DNA of 64,000 nt from Rothia nasimurium (GTDB lineage: Bacteria; Actinomycetota; Actinomycetes; Actinomycetales; Micrococcaceae). The notes beneath the pieces are model-generated. The model saw only the letters and a program-made list of their open reading frames with translations, was not told where the DNA came from and searched no databases. A program made the position numbers and the translations under genes. The stretch covers positions 124,001 through 188,000 of the forward strand of contig NZ_CAKMTJ010000004.1 in assembly GCF_928392795.1 (NCBI RefSeq), in the 5' to 3' direction. Positions within the stretch are counted from its first letter, which is position 1. Each line of letters opens with the position of its first letter. Below are positions 43,259-51,038 of this stretch, one piece after another.

Positions 43259-44109
43259 GTGCTTTATTCGGGCTGATGTTCGGTATTGGTGCCCTCTTAA
43301 TCTATATATCCTTTTGGGAGCTCCCCGCCAGGGAGAAAAAAGAACGAAAGGTTCCGGCGATACAACAGTTGCTGCGCCAGGCAGACCTAGAAAAGTTCAC
43401 GGTATCTATGTTTTATATGGTTTCCGCTGTAGCTGCTCTTGTTGCAATGGTGCTGACCTTCGCGTTGACCTCACTCGTTCCTCTGGCTGTACTCGCTGCG
43501 GGTGTTGGGTTCTTTGGCCCCCGCCTGGTGGTCAAACACCGGGCTACTCAGCGGCAGGCTCAGCTGCGGGATTTATGGCCCGATGCGGTGGACCACCTGC
43601 GGTCAGCAATCCGTGCAGGGTTGTCGCTTCCGGACGCCCTCATGCAGCTTCAGTACCGGGGGCCTGAGCCCCTGCGTCCGGCTTTTTCTAGCTTTGCTTC
43701 AGATTACCGTGCTAGCGGTGAGTTCCTTCCAGCCCTCAACCGTCTCAAGGACCGTTTGAGCGACCCCACCGCTGACAACATCATTGAAGCTCTCAAAGTC
43801 ACTCGTGAGGTAGGCGGAACTGATTTAGGTCGCCTGTTGGGCACATTAAGTACTTTCTTGCGTGAAAACAGCAGAACGCGATCTGAACTTGAGGCTAGAC
43901 AGTCATGGACGGTCAATGCCGCCCGTCTTGCCTGTGTTGCCCCCTGGGTGGTCTTGGGCCTTATGGCTACCCAGCCGAGCACTATCAGAATTTACAACAG
44001 CTTTGCAGGTTTTGTGGTGCTCGCAAGCGGCCTAGCTCTGACCGTTATTGCATACAGGCTGATGATGCGTATCGGGGTCCTACCAGAAGAGAAGAGGGTA
44101 CTGGCATGA
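43255..44109 (+). CDS. tadB: Tad pilus inner-membrane platform protein (TadB)
   Basis: 284 residues. The N-terminal 65 have two membrane helices, then a cytoplasmic type II secretion F domain with WPDAVDHLRSAIRAGLSLPDAL and ALKVTREVGGTDLGRLLGTL, and two C-terminal membrane helices. TadB and TadC form the platform on which the TadA ATPase acts. The ATG overlaps the tadA stop and the stop overlaps the tadC start, giving coupled translation of all three. Confidence 0.92.
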   Translation: MSALFGLMFGIGALLIYISFWELPAREKKERKVPAIQQLLRQADLEKFTVSMFYMVSAVAALVAMVLTFALTSLVPLAVLAAGVGFFGPRLVVKHRATQRQAQLRDLWPDAVDHLRSAIRAGLSLPDALMQLQYRGPEPLRPAFSSFASDYRASGEFLPALNRLKDRLSDPTADNIIEALKVTREVGGTDLGRLLGTLSTFLRENSRTRSELEARQSWTVNAARLACVAPWVVLGLMATQPSTIRIYNSFAGFVVLASGLALTVIAYRLMMRIGVLPEEKRVLA

Positions 44110-45041
44110 ACTTTTCCCTTCTCCTCGGCCTTTTCCTAGCGGCAGGAATCTGGCTGGTGCTTTCGAGTATCTGGACCCAGCGCCGCGAGAGCTTTGCTGA
44201 CCGTATAGCGCCCCAGCTTCGTGCCGCGGAGCTGAAGAAGAACCGCCCAGATACGCCGTATAGCACGCTGCCTGAGGGGGTGTACGGCGCAAGTGCGGCC
44301 CTTCTCGCCCCCTGGGTCGAAAAAGTTTACCGTGGGTTGGGTAGGTCTAGCTTTGATACGGTATCACTTGAAAAACGCCTTACCCAGTTAGGCGGGCATC
44401 TGACGGTTGTTGAGTATCGGGTACAACAGGTTTTGTGGAGTCTCGTGGCTACAGCGTCCTGTATCTGTCTGGTAGCTGTGGGACTTGCCCAGGGAAAAGT
44501 AAACCTTGTGCCCGGAATCCTCCTGATTGTATTAGGCGCCTGTGCCGGGTTCCTTGCTCGTGACTATTGGCTGTCTCAGCAGATTGCAAAACGAGAGAAA
44601 GCCATGCTGGCTGAATTTCCTGCCCTGGCAGAGCTCATGGCCCTGTCCGTTACTGCGGGCGAATCAGCCATCGGTTCGCTTGAACGAGTAGTGCGTAGCT
44701 CGCAGGGCGAGCTTTCTCGTGAATTTCAGACCATCCTTGCGATGACGCGCTCCGGCGAATCGCTGGTCTTTGCGTTGCAAAGCTTCTCACAACGGACGTC
44801 GGTGGCAGCCCTATCTCGTTTTGTAGACGGTCTGGTTGTAGCTATCGAGCGCGGCACACCTCTGGCAGATGTTCTGCGAGCCCAGGCACAAGATGTGCGT
44901 GACAACGCCAAACGAGAACTGATGGAGACGGCCGGAAAGAAAGAAATCGGAATGATGGCCCCCGTCGTCTTTCTGATTCTTCCCCTTACCGTACTTTTTG
45001 CGATGTTCCCAGGTCTTTCTCTTCTAAACCTCAATTTTTAA
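44106..45041 (+). CDS. tadC: Tad pilus inner-membrane platform protein (TadC)
   Basis: 311 residues from the ATG at 44106, overlapping the tadB stop. Membrane helix near 1-17, a pair around 116-160, a type II secretion F domain (LAEFPALAELMALSVTAGES, GTPLADVLRAQAQDVRDNAKR) and a C-terminal helix (PVVFLILPLTVLFAMFPGL). It partners with TadB. A gap of 55 bp, with an AAAGGAG, leads to the pilin gene. Confidence 0.92.
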   Translation: MNFSLLLGLFLAAGIWLVLSSIWTQRRESFADRIAPQLRAAELKKNRPDTPYSTLPEGVYGASAALLAPWVEKVYRGLGRSSFDTVSLEKRLTQLGGHLTVVEYRVQQVLWSLVATASCICLVAVGLAQGKVNLVPGILLIVLGACAGFLARDYWLSQQIAKREKAMLAEFPALAELMALSVTAGESAIGSLERVVRSSQGELSREFQTILAMTRSGESLVFALQSFSQRTSVAALSRFVDGLVVAIERGTPLADVLRAQAQDVRDNAKRELMETAGKKEIGMMAPVVFLILPLTVLFAMFPGLSLLNLNF

Positions 45042-45096
45042 TCCCGCCCGCTTGCGGGCAGTCCATACCCACCCACCCTATTCAAAGGAGAATCCT

Positions 45097-45306
45097 ATGA
45101 AGAAGCTCATCACCGACACCTACCTCAAGGTCCTACTCGGTATTTTTGCTCCGCTGGCGAGCCAGGACGACCCTGAACGCGGGGACGTGCCTGGCTGGGT
45201 GATGATCACGATGATGTCGGCTATACTCGTGGCCGCTATCTTGGTGGTTGCCCAGGACGCTCTCGTCAATATGTTCAATAACGCAATGTCAATGATTAAC
45301 CGCTAG
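45097..45306 (+). CDS. flp: Flp-like major pilin candidate
   Basis: 69 residues. A basic leader is followed by ERGD and one long hydrophobic helix (VMITMMSAILVAAILVVAQ) as in the type IVb pilins of actinobacteria. Unlike canonical Flp, no glutamate occupies position +5 after the likely cleavage glycine G29: the sequence continues DVPGWV. The GDVPGWV-type start is a known actinobacterial variant. AAAGGAG at 45084-45090 gives a strong ribosome site. Expression should exceed its neighbours. No prepilin peptidase gene is seen in the window. Confidence 0.8.
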   Translation: MKKLITDTYLKVLLGIFAPLASQDDPERGDVPGWVMITMMSAILVAAILVVAQDALVNMFNNAMSMINR

Positions 45307-45315
45307 GAGAATCTC

Positions 45316-45702
45316 GTGAGAGCAGCGCCCCCTGATGAGGAGAGAGGTAATGCAACGGCGGAGTTCGTGATGGTATCTGCCTTAGTTGTCTTACTTTTTC
45401 TAGGCGTTTTGCAGGTTGCCTTTGCCCTATTTACCCGTAACGTGCTGCAGGACGCGGCTTCTCAGGGGGCACGTTACGGAGCCATGCTTGACCGGGAACC
45501 TGCCGATGGGGAGGAACGGACGCGTGATTTGCTGTACTCAGTTCTTCCTGACCGGTATTCAACGACGATTAGTAGCTCCATCACCCAATGGCAGGGAGTA
45601 GAAGCTGTGCAGATTACCGTGACCGCCCCGGTTCCCCTGCTCGGGCCTTTTGGGGCAGCAGCCCAGTGGGAGGTGAGCGGGCATGCTGTGGTACAGCGAT
45701 AA
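45316..45702 (+). CDS. tadE: TadE-like pseudopilin
   Basis: 128 residues from a GTG at 45316, nine bases after the pilin stop. The prepilin-type sequence ERGNATAEFVMVSALVV has the glycine, glutamate +5 and phenylalanine +6 expected of class IVb pilins, then a helix and a beta-rich C-terminal domain without cysteines. TadE-type pseudopilins are needed for Flp pilus assembly. It overlaps the next gene by 20 bases. Confidence 0.87.
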   Translation: MRAAPPDEERGNATAEFVMVSALVVLLFLGVLQVAFALFTRNVLQDAASQGARYGAMLDREPADGEERTRDLLYSVLPDRYSTTISSSITQWQGVEAVQITVTAPVPLLGPFGAAAQWEVSGHAVVQR

Positions 45703-46141
45703 GTTCAGAGATGAAACTGTAGAAACGCGAAAAGCAGACCACCCTGAACAGGGCAGTGCCCTGGTTGAATTTATTGGTCTGGGTGCCCTACTGATGGTTC
45801 CAACAGTCTATTTTCTACTGTCAGTTTTTGCTATGCAATCGGCTGCTTTTGCGGCATCTAATGCCAGCTCTCATGCTTTACAGGTGATTCAGTTTCTGCC
45901 ACCGGAGCAACGTAACCAATCTGCTGTTCAAACAGTTGCGGCGCTAACAGCTGGCGACTTTGGTCTAGACGCTAACACCGTTACCGCCACGTTGAGTTGC
46001 GAGGACGTCTGCGCTGCGGGGGAGCGGATGTCGGTGGACGTTACCGTCGAGGTCGGGTTGCCTCTGGTGCCCTGGCCAGGGGCACCGACTCTTGCCACTA
46101 TGACCTCACAGGCTGTGAGTTGGGGAGGAGACTACTCATGA
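45683..46141 (+). CDS. Second TadE/TadF-like pseudopilin
   Basis: 152 residues. After a polar leader, EQGSALVEFIGLGALLMVP shows the cleavage glycine and the E+5 F+6 pair, then a helix. The C-terminal domain holds two cysteines (SCEDVCAAGE), which could form a disulfide outside the membrane. The start ATG lies inside the previous gene with no better in-frame codon. The stop overlaps the next start (ATGA). Confidence 0.82.
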   Translation: MLWYSDKFRDETVETRKADHPEQGSALVEFIGLGALLMVPTVYFLLSVFAMQSAAFAASNASSHALQVIQFLPPEQRNQSAVQTVAALTAGDFGLDANTVTATLSCEDVCAAGERMSVDVTVEVGLPLVPWPGAPTLATMTSQAVSWGGDYS

Positions 46142-46629
46142 CACAGATTAGACAGCCGCAGCTTCAGCGGAGACCGTGCCCTGATGCAACCGTGAGCGAG
46201 GCCGAGCGGGGCAGCGTCCTTCCACTCATCGTGGGGCTGTGCCTGGTGCTTCTGCTGGTTGCTTCCACCGTCGTTGGAGTAAGTTCCGTCTACCTAGAAA
46301 GACAGCGTCTCCAGGCTCTAGCCGACCAAGCAGCGACGTCTGCCGCTCAGCGCATTGAGGGCATCACAGCGGTAGGGGAGGCCCAGGCCCAGGTGACTCT
46401 CACTAGCGCCGGGGTGCAGGCGTCCGCTCACACCTTTCTGCAAGAAAGCGGCGCCGGTGCCGACTTTTCCCACCTCACCTTAAACCCCGCAACCGGGGCG
46501 TCGGGGAACAACACCGCGGTAATCACTCTCTCAGCTAGGGCCCACCCGCCCTTACTTTCCGTTGTGCTACCTGACGGCATCGATATCACCGTTACCGGCC
46601 GGGCGCGCGTCATCACCACCCAAGACTAG
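46138..46629 (+). CDS. TadG-like pilus assembly protein, short form
   Basis: 163 residues from the ATG at 46138. A polar N-terminus, ERGSVLPLIVGLCLVLLLVAS as membrane anchor, then RQRLQALADQAATSAAQRIEG, the helix typical of TadG/TadE proteins, and a beta-rich tail (ITLSARAHPPLLSVV). The glutamate at +5 is missing. Full-length TadG has a von Willebrand A domain, which is absent here. It is the last gene of the tad operon; 81 bp separate it from prfB. Confidence 0.8.
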   Translation: MTQIRQPQLQRRPCPDATVSEAERGSVLPLIVGLCLVLLLVASTVVGVSSVYLERQRLQALADQAATSAAQRIEGITAVGEAQAQVTLTSAGVQASAHTFLQESGAGADFSHLTLNPATGASGNNTAVITLSARAHPPLLSVVLPDGIDITVTGRARVITTQD

Positions 46630-46710
46630 AACAGAAGTGCTCTGCCCCGTCAGCGCAAAACAGGGGCAAAACCGGGCGCTTACCATCGTTTTCAGCTAGG
46701 GTTAATAGTC

Positions 46711-47835
46711 ATGGCTACTTTAGATTTTTCTGCCCAGATCAAAACCCTGCGCTCAACCTACGCCTCCATCGAAGAGGTCAGCGACGTTGAGCAGCTGCGC
46801 GCTACCATCGCAGAACTCTCTGAAGCAGCCGGCGCCCCCGATCTCTGGGACGACCCCGACGCCGCCCAAAAGGTCACCTCGCAGCTCTCCCACAAACAGG
46901 CCGAACTCGATAAGCTCGTTAAACTGAGTCAGGCTATCGACGACCTTGAGGTCATGGTAGAACTCGCCGACGAAGAGGGTGACGCCGACACCCTTGCCGA
47001 AGCAGAAACCGAACTGCACGCTATCGAAAAGCGCCTAGCAGAACTCGAAGTAATCACCCTGCTCTCGGGTGAGTACGATCAGCGCGACGCCGTCGTCACC
47101 ATCCGAGCGGGAGCCGGTGGCGTGGATGCCGCCGACTTTGCCGAGATGCTTCTGCGCATGTACCTGCGCTGGGCCGAGAAAAACGGATTCGACACCACGG
47201 TGATGGATACCTCCTACGCCGAAGAAGCCGGTCTCAAATCAGCAACCTTTGAGGTCAAAGCCCCCTACGCTTTCGGGCGCCTGTCGATTGAAGCGGGAAC
47301 CCATCGTCTGGTGCGCATCTCTCCCTTCAACAGCCAGGGCAAACGCATGACGTCCTTCGCCGCGGTGGAAGTCATCCCCCTCATCGAGCAGACCGACCAC
47401 ATCGAAATCCCCGAGTCTGAACTCAAGATCGATGTCTTCCGCTCATCTGGGCCCGGCGGTCAGTCCGTGAACACCACAGACTCCGCCGTCCGTATGACCC
47501 ACATTCCCACCGGCATCGTGGTCTCCATGCAGAACGAAAAGTCCCAGCTACAAAACCGAGCCGCAGCACTGCGCGTCCTGCAATCCCGCCTCCTCCTGCT
47601 CCGCAAAGAGCAAGAGGACGCCAAAAAGAAGGAACTTGCCGGTGACGTCAAAGCCTCCTGGGGCGACCAGATGCGATCCTATGTGCTCAACCCCTACCAG
47701 ATGGTCAAAGACCTACGAACCAACTATGAAGAGGGAAACCCCAGCGCCGTATTCGACGGTGCACTCGACGGTTTCATCGACGCCGGCGTGCGGTGGCGCG
47801 CGGCAGAACGACAGAAAAGAAAGAACGAAGAATAA
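46711..47835 (+). CDS. prfB: Peptide chain release factor 2
   Basis: 374 residues. It recognises UGA and UAA stops via the SPF tripeptide (204-206, in RISPFNSQG) and triggers release with GGQ (249-251). The reading frame is continuous through codons 20-30, so the programmed +1 frameshift found in many bacteria is absent, as in other actinobacteria. The smpB gene begins 2 bp after the stop; ftsE and ftsX, often between them, are not here. Confidence 0.96.
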   Translation: MATLDFSAQIKTLRSTYASIEEVSDVEQLRATIAELSEAAGAPDLWDDPDAAQKVTSQLSHKQAELDKLVKLSQAIDDLEVMVELADEEGDADTLAEAETELHAIEKRLAELEVITLLSGEYDQRDAVVTIRAGAGGVDAADFAEMLLRMYLRWAEKNGFDTTVMDTSYAEEAGLKSATFEVKAPYAFGRLSIEAGTHRLVRISPFNSQGKRMTSFAAVEVIPLIEQTDHIEIPESELKIDVFRSSGPGGQSVNTTDSAVRMTHIPTGIVVSMQNEKSQLQNRAAALRVLQSRLLLLRKEQEDAKKKELAGDVKASWGDQMRSYVLNPYQMVKDLRTNYEEGNPSAVFDGALDGFIDAGVRWRAAERQKRKNEE

Positions 47836-47837
47836 TC

Positions 47838-48326
47838 GTGGCTAAGAAAAAAGTAACGAAAGAAGACCCGAATAACCACACCATAGCGTCCAACCGCCGC
47901 GCTCGCCATAACTACAACATCGTAGAAACCTGGGAGGCAGGGCTGGTGCTTATGGGCACCGAGGTTAAATCCCTGCGCGATGGGGGAGCCTCAATTACTG
48001 ACGGCTTCTGCCAGATGTACGGCAATGAGCTGTGGCTAGAGGGTATCCATATCGCTGAATATGGGCGCGGCTCCTGGACTAATCACGCTGCCCGTCGCCG
48101 CCGTAAACTGCTCATGCACCGCAGCGAAATTAACAAAATCGCTCAGAAGCTCAAGGAAAGCGGCTACACCGTCGTGCCTCTCAAGCTCTATTTCAGCAAG
48201 GGGCGAGCCAAGGTAGAAATTGCCCTGGCCACCGGTAAACGCGACTACGACAAGCGCCAGGCCCTGCGTGAGCGCCAGGACAACCTCGAAGCCCAGCGCG
48301 CTATGCGCTATAAGAACCTGGGATAA
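47838..48326 (+). CDS. smpB: SsrA-binding protein
   Basis: 162 residues from a GTG at 47838. An OB-fold protein that carries tmRNA to stalled ribosomes. The conserved ARHNYNIVETWEAGLVLMGTE start, the GxEVKSLR-type loop and the C-terminal basic tail (KRDYDKRQALRER then EAQRAMRY) are present. The tmRNA gene ssrA lies 750 bp downstream, so both halves of trans-translation are encoded together. Coupled to prfB by a 2-bp gap. Confidence 0.96.
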   Translation: MAKKKVTKEDPNNHTIASNRRARHNYNIVETWEAGLVLMGTEVKSLRDGGASITDGFCQMYGNELWLEGIHIAEYGRGSWTNHAARRRRKLLMHRSEINKIAQKLKESGYTVVPLKLYFSKGRAKVEIALATGKRDYDKRQALRERQDNLEAQRAMRYKNLG

Positions 48327-48347
48327 GAAACTACTCGAAGGAGAGAA

Positions 48348-48929
48348 ATGACCACCGGAAACAACAAGGAAAACCCCTACGGCGATTACGTGCCCGGGCA
48401 GTACAGCTCAGGTGCTACAGAGCAGGGAAACGGGGACTATAGCCAGCAGGCTAACAGTGCTTCCTCACAGCCTAACTACACACAGCCCAACTACTCACAG
48501 CCTACCTACGGCCAAGCAGATTACAGCCAGCAGCCTGCCAGCTACCCGTCCTACGGGTATGACGCTTACGGCCAGCAGGTAGCCTCAGCACCTAAGGGCC
48601 TAGCCATTACGTCGCTGATTCTAGGTATCCTATCTTTCCTGGGCGGCTGGGTCATTCTAGGCGGTATTTTGGGTATCGTTGGCCTGGTGCTGGGCATTGT
48701 TGCCCTGCGCAAGACCAAGACCGGTGGCGGCGGCAAGGGTCTGGCTATCACCGGCATCGTATTTAGCTCCCTGGGCATTCTTATTTCCCTGGCAATGCTG
48801 GTGTTCTTCGGCTGGATTTTCTCAGCCTTCGGTGAGTGCATGGCCTACTCTCAGGACGAGGTTCTCATGGAACAGTGCATTAACCAGCAGCTGGGCCTTG
48901 ACGTCACAGATTCAAGCAGCAACGTCTAA
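48348..48929 (+). CDS. DUF4190 membrane protein with Tyr/Gln/Pro repeats
   Basis: 193 residues. Residues 35-80 are low complexity, with repeated (Q/S)PxYxQ units (PNYTQ, PNYSQ, PTYGQ, ADYSQ), probably cytoplasmic and disordered. The DUF4190 core (84-160) has two membrane helices with LAITSLILGILSFLGG and a conserved glycine turn KGLAITGIVFSSLG. The C-terminus has two cysteines (GECM and MEQCIN). Function unknown. AGGAGAG lies before the ATG. A hairpin follows. Confidence 0.85.
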   Translation: MTTGNNKENPYGDYVPGQYSSGATEQGNGDYSQQANSASSQPNYTQPNYSQPTYGQADYSQQPASYPSYGYDAYGQQVASAPKGLAITSLILGILSFLGGWVILGGILGIVGLVLGIVALRKTKTGGGGKGLAITGIVFSSLGILISLAMLVFFGWIFSAFGECMAYSQDEVLMEQCINQQLGLDVTDSSSNV

Positions 48930-48937
48930 TCAACCTG

Positions 48938-48972
48938 CCAGCTGGCTCTTTACAGCATGGAGAGCCAGCTGG
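48938..48972 (+). terminator. Hairpin after the DUF4190 gene
   Basis: A 12-bp perfect stem (CCAGCTGGCTCT and complement) with an eleven-base loop, 8 bp after the stop. No T-run, but well placed to separate the gene from ssrA. Confidence 0.65.
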
Positions 48973-49079
48973 TAGACTGGTACATCCGAGCTAATTGGGC
49001 CGGTGTCTTTCACCGATGAGTTGCGACTCGAAAGAGCACTGGAAAACGCTTAGCTTGGCGTTCTTTGATAAAAGAATAT

Positions 49080-49452
49080 GGGGATGATCGGTTTCGACGA
49101 TGTGAGTTGAGATGGATGAAGCGTGCCGAGGACGCAGGGTTATCTCGTTAACGCCCTCTGCAAAAAAATAAGTGCAGTATCTAAGCGCACTGACTTCGCA
49201 CTCGCTGCCTAATAATCCCAGCGATGCAGTCTGGTAGCCTGAGCTTGCCTTTGGCTCAGCCCCTACCATCAGTTTAAAAGGCCACTGCTGCCCGTCCTTG
49301 TCGTAGGGCCGGGTGGGACTTTTATACGGCTAGGTTAGGCCTTGTAAGTGTTTGCGCAAGCAAGGTAGCCGAAAACACCGCTTTCACAAACTGCGCACGG
49401 AGAAGACCCGTTGACGCCACATCGGACCGGGGTTCGATTCCCCGCATCTCCA
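49080..49452 (+). ncRNA. ssrA: Transfer-messenger RNA
   Basis: The 5' end GGGGATG pairs with CATCTCC (49445-49451) to make the tRNA-like acceptor stem; the T-arm GGGGTTCGATTCCCC sits at 49429-49443 and the 5' GATGATCGGTTTCGAC block is diagnostic. The tag frame runs from resume codon GCA (49174) to TAA (49210-49212), encoding AVSKRTDFALAA, a normal actinobacterial tag ending. The 3' CCA is not encoded. It follows smpB, its partner protein, and is closed by a strong terminator. Confidence 0.95.
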
Positions 49453-49461
49453 CAGTATTGA

Positions 49462-49498
49462 GGCCCTCCGCCCGGATAATCCGGGCGGAGGGCCTTTT
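49462..49498 (+). terminator. Terminator of ssrA
   Basis: A 14-bp perfect stem GGCCCTCCGCCCGG with complement, a five-base loop and TTTT, ten bases after the tmRNA end. It also faces the convergent MFS gene. Confidence 0.9.
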
Positions 49499-49519
49499 CT
49501 GTGTCTCCGCGAGTTGGCG

Positions 49520-50896
49520 TTACTTCTTAGGCTCTACCGTGGGGATAGATGAAGTAGCAACCTTCTCCATGAGGTCAGCATCGGCATCACGTACCCGCTG
49601 ATAGTTTTTCTGAGTGGTAAACGCTGCGGCAAGGAACGAGAGAACCGCGCACCCGATGAAGAAGTACATGGGCGAGGTGATATCGCCGGTGGTATTCACC
49701 AGGTAGGTTGCGATAAAGGGCGCTGAGCCACCGAAGACCGCAACGGGAATGTTGTAGCCCATAGAAATGCCGGTGGCGCGAATGGACGTGGGAATCAGGT
49801 CGCTCATCACCGCGTAGGGGGTTGAAGAGTAGAGGCCAAAGAACACGCAAATCACCATAAAGGGCAGGAAGATTTCGGACGGGGTTGAGCCCGGGGCCGT
49901 GGTGAAGTACCAGTAGAGTGCGGGTATGGTGAGCGCAGAGGTTGCCATGAGGAACCAGCGCCGGCCGAATACATCGGTAATCAGGCCACCCAGGGGCATG
50001 AGGGAGGCTGCCGTTAGACCGCCGATGGTGATGAACCAGAAACGGGTGTTAGCTGAGAATCCTAGATCCTTGACGAAGTAGGTGGAGGAGTAGGTCAAAA
50101 TAAGGTAGAACATGCTTGCCAGCAGGGCGATAGAGCCTGCGACCAGGGTGATGTTGAGTTTCCACTGGAAGGTGGCGCGGATGGGGCGCTTCTCCTGATG
50201 GCCGGATTCTGAAATCGCCTCAAACTGGGCGGTATCTTCTAGGCGGGAGCGGATGAAAGCTGCGATGAGGCCGAGCGGGCCTGCAATGATGAAGGGAATG
50301 CGCCAGCCGTATTCCTGCATGGCAGCATCGCCCAGGATTGAGGCAAGGCCGTTGGCTACGATGGAGCCTAAGATAAGGCCTGAGACTGCGATGGTCATGA
50401 GCAGAGAGGTAGCTAGGCCGCGACGTTCGGGACCGCCGTATTCGGCGACGTAGGAGGTGACGGTGCCGATTTCACCGCCCGCAGAGAGCCCCTGAAGGCA
50501 GCGTGCCAGAATCAGTAGAGCTGGGGCTACAAAACCGATGGTTTCGTAGGTGGGGAGCAGGCCAATCATGAAGGTAGAGCCCGACATGAGGAACATGACC
50601 AGGGCCATGGTGTTTTTGCGTCCGATGCGGTCACCGAGCGGGCCGAAGACGAAGCCACCGAGGGGCCTCATAAAGAAGGAAAGCGCAAAGGTTGCGAAGG
50701 AGGCGAGCAGGGCTACGGCCGGTGTGTTGGCTGAGAAGAAAGCAGCGCCTACGTAGATGGCGACGAAGCCGTAGACACCGTAGTCGTACCATTCGATGAG
50801 GTGCCCGGCGACAGCCCCGATAAAGGCTTTACGCTTTTGCTTTGTGGTACGTACAGGCTGCATCACCTTTTCTGCTTTGAAGATAGCTTCTGTCAT
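49520..50896 (-). CDS. MFS transporter, metabolite:H+ symporter (ProP/ShiA-like)
   Basis: 458 residues, about 12 membrane helices. The family motif GxLxDRxGRR appears as FGPLGDRIGRK between helices 2 and 3 and ITDVFGRRWF between 8 and 9. The sequence AGHLIEWYDYGVYGF near residue 35 is typical of the metabolite:H+ symporter family, which takes up organic acids, betaine or proline. The substrate cannot be told. It is divergent from a PucR-type regulator 142 bp away, which probably controls it. Confidence 0.88.
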   Translation of the reverse strand: MTEAIFKAEKVMQPVRTTKQKRKAFIGAVAGHLIEWYDYGVYGFVAIYVGAAFFSANTPAVALLASFATFALSFFMRPLGGFVFGPLGDRIGRKNTMALVMFLMSGSTFMIGLLPTYETIGFVAPALLILARCLQGLSAGGEIGTVTSYVAEYGGPERRGLATSLLMTIAVSGLILGSIVANGLASILGDAAMQEYGWRIPFIIAGPLGLIAAFIRSRLEDTAQFEAISESGHQEKRPIRATFQWKLNITLVAGSIALLASMFYLILTYSSTYFVKDLGFSANTRFWFITIGGLTAASLMPLGGLITDVFGRRWFLMATSALTIPALYWYFTTAPGSTPSEIFLPFMVICVFFGLYSSTPYAVMSDLIPTSIRATGISMGYNIPVAVFGGSAPFIATYLVNTTGDITSPMYFFIGCAVLSFLAAAFTTQKNYQRVRDADADLMEKVATSSIPTVEPKK

Positions 50897-50981
50897 CTTG
50901 GGTTCCCTTGGTGTTGTTTGTGCGGACGCCCCCGGTGCGGTAGGCGTTCCACTAACAGTAATAATGTGATTTACATCATGG

Positions 50982-51033
50982 CAATGTAGGTTTTTTCATT
51001 ACATGTTGTGCTTGTGTGTAATTTCCTACAATG
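50982..51033. promoter_or_regulatory. Nested inverted repeats between MFS and pucR-type genes
   Basis: Outer arms CAATGTAGG (50982-50990) and CCTACAATG (51025-51033) differ from perfect complements at one base. Inner arms ATTACA (50998-51003) and TGTAAT (51017-51022) are exact complements 13 bp apart. The site overlaps the start region of the regulator gene. Likely an operator for the adjacent regulator. Confidence 0.5.
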
Positions 51034-51038
51034 GTGAT

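Noticed and set aside
46711..46800. Programmed frameshift in prfB
   Set aside because: The frame is open without the in-frame TGA and the Shine-Dalgarno-like CTT TGA context.
48450..48590. Short tandem repeats as a possible CRISPR or microsatellite
   Set aside because: They are codon-level repeats of Tyr/Gln/Pro inside the DUF4190 gene, with no spacers.
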